This document shows positions 13,201 through 28,200 of a stretch of 64,000 nt of DNA, in pieces. Every line of letters begins with the position of its first letter. Position 1 is the stretch's first letter. The notes below the pieces were generated by a model that saw nothing but the letters and a program-made list of their open reading frames with translations, was not told the origin of the DNA and did not search any database. The translations under genes and the position numbers were made by a program. Source of the DNA: Tetracentron sinense (lineage: Eukaryota > Streptophyta > Magnoliopsida > Trochodendrales > Trochodendraceae); contig CM026568.1 in the NCBI GenBank assembly GCA_015143295.1, forward strand, positions 12,902,607-12,966,606. The letters are read 5' to 3'.

Positions 13201-16200
13201 GGCATCAGGAGGCTCCAATGCATTTTTAAGGCTTTGTTTGGCAAATGGATGTGCCACTAAAGCAAAAAAAAAAAAAAGCTTTGTGGAGGAGAGTTAGTCC
13301 TGCCAAGATCAAGGTGACTAACATAAGCTGGGATTCCAGGAAATTTCTGTGCTCGAGTCATGCACTCATGCTAAAGCATGAGCAGTTTGTGGAGAAGACA
13401 TGATTCGTTGTGGGCAATGGAAGTGGATCAATTTGGGGAAGATGATTGTACATGATCATCATAGGAGGGAGGTGTTGGTGGGAGATCTATTTGAGCACCG
13501 GAGTGGGGATGTTGTCTGGAACCCGACCTTTTGTAATTGACTGTAGAGAAAAGGAGCTTGAGGAATGCACGTTCCTTCTTGAAAAGCTAAATGAGGTTTA
13601 GGTTAACCCAAACTGGGAAGACATCCGCATCTGGAAAGGAGTAGGAAAGGTGCCTTTGCTTTCAAGGACTACTATCGTATGTTTCTTGAGGAGGAGGAAG
13701 AAGAGAGGGTCCAAAGCTGAAAAAATCTAGAAGGCTCCTTGCATCCCCTAAGGTGAACGTTTTCATCTTTGATGGTCTCTCTAAACAAGATTGACAGTGG
13801 ATCATTAACGCCTCGGGGTATGATGAATCCCAAATAGAGTGAGGGAGGAGGAAGATGTAAATCACCTCCTTCTCCTTTGCCCAACTACTTGGTTGGTGTG
13901 GTCCTTCTTTCTGTCTTTGTTTGCGCAAGACTAGGCTTTCCTCGAGGAAGCAAAAGAGTTGTTTATAGGATGGCCTGAAGGTCTGTCCCCTCCCCGTATA
14001 TGATCCTATATATGTTGCCATTTGCGATTGGTTGGACCATGTGGAAAGAACAAACCAAAGGATTTTTGAAACAAAAGGATTCTCTATTCTGAAGCTGTGC
14101 AGTTCTATTCAATTGCTGTTATTCAGCTGCTTAGCAATTTTTAAGAGTTATGGGATGCAACAGTTATGATTTTTATGCATGAATCCAATCATCTTGTATC
14201 TATTGCTACATGATAGTTCTTTTTTGATTCTGTTGGGGAAACTTCCGCTTCCCCTTTTCTTTGCAAATATCTCATTTACATTAAATATAATTCATGTGAT
14301 TTATCAATAAAAAGTTGATTTTTTTTTCGTTCACTTTGTTAGGCAAGATGGGGTTAGGCTGGATCCTTCCCAGCAACTGAACAAGCCATATATTATGCAC
14401 AATGTGAATTCCCTTCTTCAATATACTTTTTCTAGTGACCATTATAAGAATTGAAACTTCAAAAATTTAACATGATGCATAGGGAGACAACCAATAGGAA
14501 ATCTTAAGCTACCCAAAAAAAGATGAAGTCTGACTATCAAGTGCTTATTGCTTCATGCTTTCCTTTGATGATTGCTTCCCTCATTATGCATGAGAACATG
14601 TGGCTCTATATATGTCCTTGCATGCGGTTCCATTAGTGAGACGATTCTTTCGCATTTTTGTGCCTTAAGAGGGATCAATGCACCTTCCAATTGGAGCTAT
14701 GACTTTCTTACTTGGCTGTGAAGGATGTGGCAAAATACCGCGGTTTCTACACTTTATTTAATATTCTATTACGGCATATTACATTGGATGTAGAATGATG
14801 GAAAAAGTATCTTGGTCAATTTCTAAAATTTTGATTCTTTAACATATGAATGTTGTCTATTCAACCGTGTCGTTGACAGTGGTACTTTATGGTTATGACT
14901 AGTAATCTACTTTATTGCAGATAGTGGAGAAAAATAAGGATGCAGAAGCCATTTGGCGGATTGATGCATTACAGAGAGTTCTTAAGGAAGTGCATTCTCT
15001 TTTCTTAATGTTTCATGGATCTGTAAGAGCATTACTTGAGAAAGAACCTGGTGGGGGACTTACTCGTAATCATTTGTATTCCTTTATCATGGATTATTTA
15101 AGTGGTAAGGCATCATTCTGTCACGTGTTCCACTAAAATCTTTCTGTTCTCTACTTCTCTCTAGTTACATGAATCGAAATTAAGTCACTAATTGTTGACA
15201 ATGTCAAAAACTGACTGTTGGATTTGTGCTACTGGCATAATCAATGCTGAAGTTGCTGAATTCCACATCTTAATATAGTGTTAGGCATAATCAATGCTGA
15301 AGTTGCTGAATCCCACATCTTTAATGGAGTGTTCTCTCTCTCTCCTTTGAAGCAGATTTCCTTGTTGGGAAGAAACTTCACTTACCATCCTTTCGTGACT
15401 GCTTAAAGGAGAGTGGAACTGTTCAGATGCTCACTGTAGGAAGGGAGGCTGCAATCGAAGTTCAGGTGCACTTAGAGAACATGTTAATTACTGCCGTTAG
15501 CTTATTTATCTTATTCACGTTGGGTCCAGAAATTTTGATTCTGCTTGAAACCTCAAGAATATTGATGTGCTACATTTTCTGCCCTTGTATTTCGAACGGG
15601 GTTTCGTGATATGCTGAAGTCATTTACTTGCTATAGTTTAGGTTTGCTAAACATTATTAAAAAAAAATTGTGATGAATTATGAGATTTGTATTGCTGATA
15701 GAATTATAGAAAGATTTACAAGTATATGGGTGCGACTATTCCTCCAAAAGAGAAAAATTATATCATGAGTTAGAAAAAACAAAAAACAATCTCTCATTAT
15801 GCCCAAAATCAGAACTGATAATTCCAGGAAAATCGGAAATAGATGCCATCGAACTGCATAAAGATCACCACCCCATGGGCGAGCAACTGAGGACATCTTA
15901 GGCAAGGAATATTCTGTTTCCTCGAAGATTCTCCTCTCTCTCCTTCCAAATTCCCCAACACACTGCAAACCATAGTTTTAAAACTCGCTGAGTCGACTCG
16001 AAACTCGGCCGAGTCGACTCGGCTCGGCCAGGTTTCGAGTCGAGTTTCGAGGAAAACTCGGTTTTGTCGAAAACTCGCCCCGACTCGCCCAAGTTCTTGC
16101 ACATTTTTTTTAAAACTAAAAATTGAATAAACTGCCTACCCGATTGACTAAATAATGTTTTTTTTTTTTTTTGACACACCCCACTCATTTTTAAGTATAA

Positions 16201-19200
16201 ATACAAAACAAAAGGGGGATGTTTAATATATATTGAATTATATATCTTATTTTAGGCATGGTTTATCATTAATTTTGAATCTATACCATATATATTATTA
16301 GAAAAATATTATATATGTCCGAGTTTTAGGTGTCATTACTCGGACGAGTTTTGCCCGAGTTTCCGAGTTGACTCTACTCGGCAAGTTTCCGAGTCGAGCC
16401 GAGTTTTCGGGTTTTAAAACACTGCTGCAAACAATAGCAGCATTTAAAACAAGTTCTTTTTTTCCCCAATTATAGATGCTGCGTAAGGCTTGACATTCTA
16501 GGATGTTTATTTACAAAATCAATAGTTGGGAAAAGGCAGCTGATGTTTCGGAGGAATGGAAGATGAAGCAGCAGCTTGAAAAGCTCCAGACACATTAGTA
16601 GATCTTTACCTTTCGGTACTTGGAGATAGAATTCTATATAGTCCTCCCCTCGCTGCACCCTAAGATTGGATTCATCAATAGCACCATTCCCGCCCCCATC
16701 ACTCATCGCATTCCCTAGATGGCTTTCTATGTGTCACTCCTGACAAATGGGGTAATGTTGGAACAGGGTGAATTTGTCTAGTGTACGTGTATACCTTGAC
16801 CAGTTCTATATTGCTGTAATCACACTTCAGTATCAAAATTTGACTGGGTAGTGGGTGGAATGGGAGTCGGTCTTATAATCTTATTCCTTGTGTAGCCATA
16901 ATCAGCATCATCGGATCCTCAACTAGTTGGGGTTGGCCATGCAAATCTTGCTATGCTGTTCTGTTCCACATAGGGCCATATCTTCCATTAATGCATAATT
17001 TCAAAATCTTCTCTCAATGCTTCCCCTTAGGGGTGGAACTAGGGGGGCAGCTGCCGCCCTTAACTTTTGAAAAATAAAAAAATTATACTGTATTATTTAA
17101 TCATTTAAAGGGCATAGCCGTGGGGCAAGGGAGCAGCTGCTCCTCCTAAACTTTTCAGAAAAAAATCATACTATATTATTTAATTATTTAAAGGGCATAG
17201 CCATGGGGCAAGTTGGCAACTGCCCCCATAACTTTTGAAAAAACTATAATTCATATTATGAGCCCAAACAATAGAATAAACCTTGACAACAATCCTCCTC
17301 TTCGTTTTCTACAAGGAAACCCTGTTTCTCCCTTCTCAATGGATTTTACATTAACTCTAATATAAGTTATAATAAGGCTATAAATATGACTATGAACCTG
17401 GAAAAACAATACCTATAGGATATTTACGAAACGTATGGACGAGATGGCTCACGAACTTTGTCCTCAAAATTTTTCCGCAGGAGCTACGCGCCTACACCCC
17501 CGAACCCCCACACCCTCCCTGGACCAAGAAAATTTCTCACCCGCCTAATCATTCTACACAAACCCATCAACAATTACTGACATTATTAATCGACCATCGC
17601 TTGCCTCCCCTACAAGAAAATCCTAGCTTCGCCCCTGCCCCTGCCCCTGCCCCCTGCCTCCCTCAGCCACTTTATTAAAATGTTACGTTTGATGTAAGGA
17701 AAGGCGATAGCTCATGTAAATCTTTGTGCTTCCTCAGTTCCTAGCTATAGTCAAGTTGTTTTTGAAGATTTTTTGGCAGTACTTGCTGAATACATTTGTG
17801 ATTTTTGCTTTAAGAGGCTTCTGTAATATCATCTCAAATTGCTCAAGAAAAATATTTATGTTCTATGAATCTGGCGATGGTGGGGATTATTTTGTTATAA
17901 AAGACAAAATTATCTTTGCTAACTAATATGGACTGATCATCAATTTTATATGCACTTTCTCCAATAAAGTAGGGGGTTCATAAAGGAAGAACCGTCATTT
18001 CCTTTGAGGTTATGAAACCAATGATATCCAACGTTTTAAATGTTGATATTGGTGTATATATAATATATTGCACCTTGAAAATCAAATATATTGCAACTTG
18101 CAAGATATTATCAAAATGATAGAATTTTTATCATTCGAGGGAAAATTTGGAGAAAAATTAGGAAAAACATGCAATATTTTGATGATAAGACATCAAAGAT
18201 GCAATTAGAAGAGGGCAAAGATATGTGTTAACGGCAATAATAATTTGCAACTAACTCCAAGAGCTACATTATGATCCAATGAAAGCGCAGTAGTGCACAG
18301 AGTCTCAAAGTCGTCATCTCCATCCCGACCAAGAGGGCGGTAATACTGGTTATCCACATGGCTACAGTATTGTGCGTGCCCAACTCATGACACAATACCT
18401 TGTTGCATACTCACTAGCATAGCGGTGGTGCTCGTTATCTCCAAGCTCACAAACACTGGGGATAACAAGTTATCGTCACTGTCATCGTTACGTGAAGCTG
18501 TACACCTCCATAGGCATATTAATACGGCTCATATGTTTTGGCCCAAAAAAAAACATTCAAGAAAAATAATTATAAAATTATTTTATACTTCAATATAATT
18601 AAGAAAATATTATATTTTTGTCAAAAAAATTAAAAAATTTGGCCAATTTGATAGATTGGCCAGTAATCACAACATACTTAAGTTTGAGTTTATTGGCATA
18701 CTATTAAGTTTACAATCAAAAAGTGAGAAAAATATACCTTCATTAGTTTTTTTCTAAAAAGAATTCGCCCACATGTTCTAATCGATGATTTTTCACTAGA
18801 TTTTTGTTGATTTGGGGTTGAACAAACCGAAGCGATACAATGAAATTTGATGAAAATTCAAGGACGAAGAAATTCCAACATGTCTCATATGTTGGTCGGC
18901 ATGTCCCAACATTTTCCAATTTCGACCCACATATTGTAAGTTGTATTCTAAATAAAACCCAATTTCTTGCTGAGATGATGCAATATGTGCGATATATTGC
19001 GAAATTTGCATGTCAGCATGTGTATAGGCAATAATTTTTAAAAGGATGTATCCATGGCCTACGACATTGGGATATATTGGCCGGTCTATCGCTTGTCACA
19101 TATATTTAAAACCATGATGATATCTAATTAATGCAGATTGTGGACCTTTTGAGTTAGATAGAATTTATATGATGCTTTCCATGAGTACATTTTGTGATAA

Positions 19201-22200
19201 TCAATTTGCTATACATATTCGCTCTCTATCTTTATTAGTCTCTGATTAAGCACAAAGCATATCAATGTGGACTACCATTTGAAAACAAGTGAGTGGAAGT
19301 TTCAAAAGACGCCATGTATTTACCAATAAAAAAAAAGAAAAAAAAAAGAGACGCCATGCATTTGCAAATGTGATCAGTAGGGCTGTAAACGGATGCGGAT
19401 ATTATCCGTATCCGAATCCGTTTAGTCGGATAATTATCCAGATAGGTATCCGGCGGAGCGGATTCGGATAGTAAAATACTATCCGTTTATAATCGGATAC
19501 GGATTCGGATATTGTTATATCCGATCCGATAAATATCCGTCCGATTATATAATATATATAAATAATACATTTAAATTTATAAAATTAATATAACCTTTAA
19601 AATATATTTTATTAATAAAAACTTATATATTTTTACATTTTTTAAATATTAATTTATATTTTAAAAATCTTTTAATCGGATAATTCGGATACTATCCGAA
19701 TCTGGATATTTTAATCGGAGTCGGATACGGATATCATATTTCACTATCTGCCGGATATTTATTCGGATTCGGATATCCGGATATATAATCGGATACGAAT
19801 TCGGATATACCAATATCCGCTCCAAATCCGCTCCATTTACAGCCCTAGACTGATCAGGATGTTATCAATATGATAGAAGAACTAAGAAGCATCACATTCA
19901 CTTTTGCTGAATTGAGGATCCGTAAGTCCATTAGCATAATTGATCTTTATTATTTTAGTCCATCTTTTTCTTCTTTCTTTTTTTCACTAATTTAAAAAGA
20001 TAGAGATCATTATTTGCTACAGATTTATGTATTGAATAACTGCATACTTGTTTTGGCAGTCACTTGTCAAAGCACTCGAATCATGTGCTGGGAACACAGC
20101 GTGCAACTCACTCGTCTTGTTTCAGGACCTGCTGGTGTCCACAACACTTTCCCCTGTATGGTTCGATCTCCATTGCATATTAATCTTGATGGGTCACTCC
20201 TTAACATTAGATGCTATTGCTAATTGCCAAGTTGGAAAGATGCTCAGGAACTGAACGGTATTTTGATATACTCTATTGTTGCGGTATTTTATTGTAACGT
20301 GAGCTTACCATTATCCTGATCTCATTGGCAGGATGACACAGTAAAGCTATTCACATATGCCGTTCTAAGGTTGACGCCACGTGCTTTATCCTCTGGATTG
20401 AGTTCCTGGTCCTATTTGCATAAGGGAAATACGGCCTCTCATGTTACCTCAGGCTCTATCTTACCAAACTCTGGATCTGGTTCAGAACAATTTAATGTCT
20501 CAAGTGATACATCTCCTGGAAGACAAGATCAGAGATATCATGTCCCGAGGCCCTTACAACGTGACAAGTGGTCTAAAAAGAAGGACGGTTTCCTTGTAAC
20601 TGATATTTGGGGTGCTGAAGTTGGTAGCTTGATTTCTGCAACCCCAACAGTGTGGCTCCAGCATACGGAGGAGAGAATGTATCTCTGTGTTTATCAGCAG
20701 AAAAACCTCACCATAATCCTTCTCATTCCTGTTAGCTTTATGGTTAATGGAGAGCAGGGGATTTCTTTGGTGAAGCAGCAAGTCCTTGAAAATGTTAGTA
20801 TCCTATCCTTATTATGCTGTATTTTGGTCCATATCTTCTGTTAAAGCGTGTCTATACGAGTCTCTTCTCATTACCTTTGTCCTTTTAAAGCGTGTCTATA
20901 CGGAGATATATCAGAGATAGAATTTATATGATCCACTTTTTTCAACCTTCCCTTTGTCCTTTTAAAACCTTCTACCTGCACATTCCTTCATATTAGTGTC
21001 ATTATTTATCTTTGTTGCAAACAATGTTACCTAGGCACGTGGTACGGGTGCCAAGTGTCTAGGTGTCTAGAGGTGTTCGGCACGACAAGCTCTGAAAATC
21101 CTAATACGGCGGCACGGACGTACAATTTTTAAAAAATGATTCTATTTGTAATTCAAATATTTTAAATAATAATAAGTATGATAAAAAGAGAGGGGATCAC
21201 CAGTTCCCATTTTTTTTAAAAAAAGTATATACCTAAGTTACAAAAAAAATACTCATATAGAGAGTAGAAATCAGCAACAAGAGAGAGAAGAAAGTGAAGA
21301 GAGAGAGACGTATATATTGATCGTTGTTATTGTTGTTCTTCTAGTAAAATTTCCTCAATGTTTTCGAAAAAGCAGCACAACTTCACAAAAAGTTTCTAAT
21401 AATTGTACTTTTAAAATGACTCGACATATTTAAAGCACCACATGCCTAATCATAATATCGACGCCACCATGACACGGTATAGGCATGTACCAAGGAGTGT
21501 TGTGTCGTGTCGTGTCATGGAGTGTCGTGTCATGTCCAAGTGTCGGCACGACAAAATTTAGGAAAACTGAAGTGCCTAGGTAACACTAGTTGCAAATGAC
21601 AAGACCATCTCAGTCGAGTATTTTTAATTTTTTCACCTTATGGGGCTATTCATAGCTTCCTTCGGATGGTCATTTATGTGTTTGTCATTCCTAATATTTC
21701 CCCTCATCCCTCTCAACATCCTCATATCAGCTATACTAATTTGATGAATGTGTTGTTTCTGAATGCCCAATATTCTGAATGCTAAATTTTCTGCTCCATG
21801 AAGATGGGTTTGCATGTATATGTTTCTTCACTTGCTGCGAAATTTCACCATATTTTTGGTCGTTTTCTATTAAAGAGTCTATTTAATTGAAACTGTTTTG
21901 CTGAATATTTTCTTCTTGCTGTTTCTCATCTAAATCTTTACTATTTTGAGTTTCATACCTGAAAGGGAATGCCTACCAATATCCTGTCAAATGCTGTTAG
22001 TTAATCAATTCTATATAGTTCCAATATTGCACTTAAGTCAGGAATCAGCATCCTTTACCCTTTTTTTTTTCTTTTTTGTTTTTTTGATGGAAGTAAATAT
22101 GTGGCAATAGGTCTGATGTTACTTATTGGTAGACACTGGAAACACAGAGGATATGAAGGCCCTCAATGAGTTGCTTGGTCCGTATCTATTGGTATATATA

Positions 22201-25200
22201 AGGTATTAAACTTCGGTTTCGGTATAAACTTCAGTGGCTAAGGAAGTTCAAGGAAGTTATGTAAAAATTAAAGAAGTCTAGGAAGCTTTAAGGAAACATT
22301 AGAAATCTAAGATGAAACTTTAGAGATTCAATATTTACAATAAATACCATCTAGAATTCATTATATTACTGATTCAATAATGTAGTACTCAAATGTGAGA
22401 ATCATGTTAAGTGACATCCGTTGTCTTTTGAGCTGTAATTTCTTATTGATATTTCTCTATATTGTCAAAAAAATTTTACTGTATTTTATCCTATTTGTCA
22501 AGTGAAGGAAATTTGTCTGGCAATTTTTTTTTTTAATGATTATCCATGTTAATTGTTGTACAAACCTGAAAAAAATGCACATTAAAGTTGATAAATAATT
22601 GAAATTCAATTTTGTTTCAAATTCTATTTCAATATGCAATTGATGAACTCAATGTTTTTGCAAGACTGAATCAATATGTGAAGAGGAGGAGATGAATAGT
22701 TAAATAATTTTTAATTTATGAAATACTATTAGATTTTGTTTTAATATTATATTACTAAAAAGCCCTTTTAGACATAATATACTAATAATAAAATTATAAT
22801 TTATAATAAGGTTAATGCTAACCACACTTTAAGAAGAAAATTATAATTTATAATAAGGTTAATGCTAGCAATACTCTCTTTTAAAGCTAATTATAAGTAT
22901 AATAAGGTTAATGCTAGAGACATGTCTTTCCTTATGAAGAAAGTAAGTTTAAAGTGAGTGGGAATAAAACTTAAAAGGCCTTCAACTTTATGGATTTTTT
23001 CTGTAAACTTTGGTTAACTTCTACCGAAGTTCTGTATTTTTTCAACACTTTTTTTCTATTTTGGTTGAAGTTTACCGAATTTTTCCACAAAGTCCAATAT
23101 TTTTAAAATACGAGTGGATTTCGCTTTGGACACCACGGAAGTTGATTCAATTTGACCAAAATTGACCGAATTGAGTCAATATTTGACAGCATGTATATAT
23201 AGTGTTACAGTGTGAAAAGATTAAAGCTGCCTTGCACATAAATAATGCGTACAACATGAACAAAATGGATAATGCAAAATAATCTCTTTAATACTACAGG
23301 TGTGATCAACTTGCAACAATGTAGACGATGTTGTTGAGAGACTTTATGGAAACACCAACTAGTTGATGGCAAACCAGAACAAACTGAAGGGTCATCAAGC
23401 ATTGTGTATCTCGGAGAAAGTAATGTATCTTGATTATTGGGCAAGGTTTAAAACTTCAACGTTCTTAAATTTCGATCACTTAAGAAATGGAAACATTCCA
23501 TAGAAGTTTGAGGAAGTCCAAAGAAACATTAAGATGAAACTATTAAGGAGGAACTGTAAAATAAAGGAACTGTAGGAAAACGTTAGTTAAACGTGGCCTG
23601 TGGGAAATCTAATATGGAACTGTAGGAAATCATATATGAACCATATATGCACACAACACACTCAAAAATCATGTAACAATGCACAACCATATAGAATAAT
23701 GTGAAGGAACATGCATTGTCTCCCATGTTTGATACCATAATGTCAAAGTTGCACATAAATCATTATTTTTATTAAGTAATACATTCCATAAAAAAAATTC
23801 AATCATAACACCCTCAAAACTAACAAGTCATAACTCAAAACCACATAAAGTTCCAATGTGGCTCAAATTTATCATCCTATCTCTATCTAGAGTCCATCGA
23901 AGCTACTTCTCTACCTAGTGGCAATACTGCACCCTATACATGTAGCTATGGTACCAACTAGTATCTTCAATGTCCTTTACCTTTTGCTTGGGTGCTAGAG
24001 GGAGGTAGATAACAAACTCCTGTACAACCGTAGGTCCAAGAAAACTCATGACAATCCATAAAGCCCATAAAATGGGCCCACAAATCTGAAAATATGCATT
24101 AGAGGGGTCTTCTAGAAAGACCAAGACTCTTTTGAAAGTTGATATAATACTCTAGAAAGTCAAAAAAGTTATTAAGGAATTTCTAGAATGTCAAGAACTT
24201 TCTAGAAAGTCAAGTCTAAAGAGTTTTCTAGAAAGTTAAGAGTCTTTAATATTCTCTAGATAGTCAAGAGTCATTTAGAATATTCTAGAAAGCCTAAGGG
24301 TCTAGAAAGTTCAAGAGTCTTAGTTGGTCCTAAAACCTTAATGTATTAGTTTTTATGGAGAATGTTCTATAAATACCTATAAATAGAAAACCCTATGGTA
24401 ATGTAAGCATGGTAGAATTGAAGTGAATGAAAGTTTTTCTTTAAGTAAGGTGTGACTCCTTGCATTGGTGGTGTGACTCCATCTTCGGACGCCTAAATTG
24501 GTGAGACTCCAATCCTAGGTATTCCATAGAAGTAGTGATACTCTACTTCTCTTCTTTCTTTCTTCTTATTTTATTTCTCTTTATACTTTGCATTCCCTTT
24601 ATTATAATCTAGCATCATTCTTCTTTCGTCCTACATCAATTTTTGGTATTAGAGCAAGTTCCGACTTCTTGGCAATTTTGTGAAAAAAATGTCTACTCGA
24701 AGTGGACGACCATATGCTCCTAAACTCACGCAATCTCAACAAGATGAACTTTTTTCGGAGTTAGTTCAACAAGCGCAACAACTCTCCCAACATACAGACA
24801 TCCTATGGTCTCGTATATTCCCGGAGCAGTCGGAAGAAGTTCAACAAGAACCCAACAATGGTGACGCAAATTTTGATAAAGTTTTCAAGAGCATGAAGAC
24901 ATAGATGGCATTGGTGAGGGCACGAGGAACAATCAGCCCAAAGCATCAGTAACTCATACTCCAATTTGCGATGACTCTACTTCCCATCGACCACCTCCAC
25001 ATCGTGTTGAAGCTAGTTATCCACAAGGCAATTTCCGTCAAATCTTCGAGCGTCGTGATAATTATAGAGATCGATTTGATGATGGATCGAGGGGAGTTAA
25101 AGTTAAAGTTGCTGATTTCTTCGGAAAGCTAGATCCGCATGCCTTCCAAGACTAGTTAATGTCCTTGGATGATTATTTTGACTGGTTCGAAATGTTCGAA

Positions 25201-28200
25201 GAATGACAGGTCCATTTTGTGAAAATGAAACTCAAGGGACAAGCTCGTATATGGTGGCATAGTATAGAGGATCGACTCTATAGACTCGGTCAACCTCCTA
25301 TCAGTGATTGGGAGGAGATGAAATTGAAGTATCTTCCTCTTGATTATGAAGAAACCATCTTTGAGGAGTTATTTCAACTTCGACAATGAGCTTCTAGTGG
25401 AGGAATACACGGAGAAATTCAATGAATTGACTATTCGTAGCCGGATAACAGAAGACGAGCGACAAACTATATCGCAGTATCGATGGGTTTGAAGATGGAA
25501 ATTAAGAAGGAACTCACGACTGTACGCTTGATTACCAGTTGGCCTTAAAGATTGAAGCTCAATTAAGGCACTCAACGTTAAAGCTACTGGAGTCGTAATT
25601 GGAGGATTCTCTACCTCTTAAAATGCTTCCAGTGTTCCCCGTAGCAATGTGAGTACTTCAAACTCTCCTTTAATCAACAAATTCAGCAGCTCGAAGCCAT
25701 TTGGTGGAGATAGTAACAAGGGTAAGGCTCCTGTGAATGGTACATCACCCGTGATAGTGAAGCAAAATGCTACAAGTGTGGTGGAGCAGGGCATTATGCA
25801 ATTGTGTGTCCTATAAAGAACATTCACTATTGTGAAAAAGAAATCGAAGAAGATCAATTAGCTAATGATTAAGGTGTTGAACTATTAAAAGAGTCTAATA
25901 TTGAAGAATTAGGACTCCCTAAGACTACTCTTATAGTTCGAAGAATCTTGACCATCCCTAAAGAAGAGAAGTAGAGTCTCACTACTTCTATGGAATACCT
26001 AGGATTGGAGTCTCACTAATTTAGGCGTCCGAAGATGGAGTCACACCACCAATGTAGGGAGTCACACCTTACTTAAAGAAGAACTTTCATTCACTTCAAT
26101 TCTACCATGCTTACATTACCATAGGGTCTTCTATTTATAGGCATTTATAGAACATTCTACATGGAAGCTAATACATTAAGGTTCTAGGACCAACTAAGAC
26201 TCTTGAACTTTCTAGACCCTTGGGTTTTCTAGAATATTCTAAATGACTCTTGACTATCTAGAGAATATTAAAGACTCTTAACTTTCTAGAAAACTCTTTA
26301 GACTTGACTTTTTATAAAGTTCTTGACATTCTAGAAATCCTTTAATAACTTTTTTGACTTTATAGAGTATTCTATCAACTTCCAAAAGAGTCTTGGTCTT
26401 TTTAGAAGACCTCTTTAAAGCATGTCTGGATTTTCAGATTTGTGGACCCATTTTATGGGCTTTATGGATTGTCATGAGTTTTCTTGGGCCTACAGTTTTA
26501 TACGAGTGTGCTATCCACCTCCCTCTAGCATCCAAGCAAAAGGTAGAGGACATTGAAGATGTGCTTGATGATCAAATTATGTCTACAAGGCGCGGTGGAT
26601 ATCAAAGGTTTTTAGTTAAGTGGAAGAATCGCCCTTTATCAGATTGCACATGGATCACTGCAGAGGGTTTTCAGCGAATCAATCCTGATTTGTATGAGTA
26701 TTACCAGACCATTCACTCGTAGCCGAGTTTTTTCAAGACGGGGGGAATTGATGAAGACAGGCCGGTGGATCTCAAAGGACCGTAGGCCTATAAAAACTCA
26801 TGACAATCCATAAAGCCCATAAAATGGGCCCACAAATCTGAAAATCCAACCATGTATTAAAGAGGTCTTTTAGAAAGACCAAGACTCTTTTGAAAGTTGA
26901 TAGAATACTTTAGAAAGTTATTAAGGAATTTATAGAATGTCAAGAACTTTCTAGAAAGTCAAGTCTAAAGAGTTTTCTAGAAAGTTAAGAGTCTTTAATA
27001 TTCTCTAGATAGTCAAGAGTTATTTAGAATATTCTAGACTGCCTAAGGGTCTAGAAAGTCTTAGTTGGTCCTAGAACCTTAATGTATTAGTTTTTTTGTA
27101 GAATGTTCTATAAATGCCTATAAATAGAAGATCCTATGGTAATGTAAGCATGGTAGAATTGAAGTGAATGAAAGTTCTTCTTTAAATAAGGTGTGACTCC
27201 TTGCATTGATGGTGTGACTCAATCTTCGGATGCTTAAATTGGTGAGACTCCAATCCTAGGTATTCCATAGAAGTAGTGAGACTTTACTTCTCTTCTTTCT
27301 TTCTTCTTATTTCTTTTTAAACTTCGTATTCCTTTTATTATAATCTAGCATCATTCTTCCTTCGTCCTACATCAGAGGGTGTAGCTGGTAGAGTAATAAA
27401 AATCGCCTAAATAGTTACACTTTTTGTAAGCAAACGTTGGTTTTGGTACTTGATTATAATATGTGTATGACATTATTCTTTATTGGTTATCCTTTCATTG
27501 TGGCGTCGGACATAAGTTCGTCACATGGAAGACCAATTAAGGGAAACAAGAATGGGGCAATATGGAACTATTGTGGCAAAGTGATAGAGTGGTGGAATTA
27601 CTTAGCTAAAGTGACATCTTGCAGGGGGTGATAAGAATGTTAAAGACTGTCCAAGCTGTCCAATGGAATTTTCGGACAAGCTATGAAGGCGAACCTTATC
27701 GCTACGGCTAAGGATAAGTTGGAGCATGTTGCACATCATAAGGCAATCCGTGAGGAATTGAGGCATGGTCTACAACCACTAATAGTGCGAAATTGGAGTA
27801 CATTTTCCCTCATCCACACAAAGTAGCGAGATTGACTCAGCTACAACAAGCTACAAAAGTTACTTCTATCACTATAATATGAGACTGCAACTCAGGCAAC
27901 TGCAGGTTGACATTGGGAGGCAACTTGAGCAGGGTCCTTTAGACTTGATGATAGTTGGTGTCATTGATGATCCAGATAACTCACTTTTGAGTGGGTTACG
28001 GTTTCATCCCTTGATGAAGATGATGGACGTCTGAACCCAACAATAGCTACGGCGACCACTGAGATGGGCATTGGTGTGGACAAGGTTGTAGCTACAGAAG
28101 TGGGGTCTAGTACCAACAAGAGCAAATACAATGGAGAATCATTTGATGAGATGATGAGAGATCCAAGAGGTGTTGGGACTTCGGGTGCAGCAACCATTGA

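Larger units (their letters stand above)
23963..27374 (+). mobile_element. Rearranged chromovirus (Ty3/gypsy) derivative with LTRs in +, -, + order
   Basis: The order is: a 65-bp reversed piece of the chromodomain region; LTR copy A (+); primer site; decayed gag with zinc knuckle; LTR copy B (-); chromodomain end of pol; polypurine tract; LTR copy C (+). Protease, reverse transcriptase, RNase H and most of integrase are missing, and inverted LTR copy B sits in their place. The first 30 bp of LTR A are replaced by the reversed chromodomain piece, the same junction that borders copy B. The element therefore contains an inverted repeat with arms of about 600 bp (23963-24558 and 25960-26560). It cannot code for its own movement. 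Confidence 0.85.

Noticed and set aside
16470-16706. Minus-strand 78-codon frame as a small gene
   Set aside because: It lies within a CCZ1 intron, has no recognisable motif, and its composition is ordinary for chance frames.
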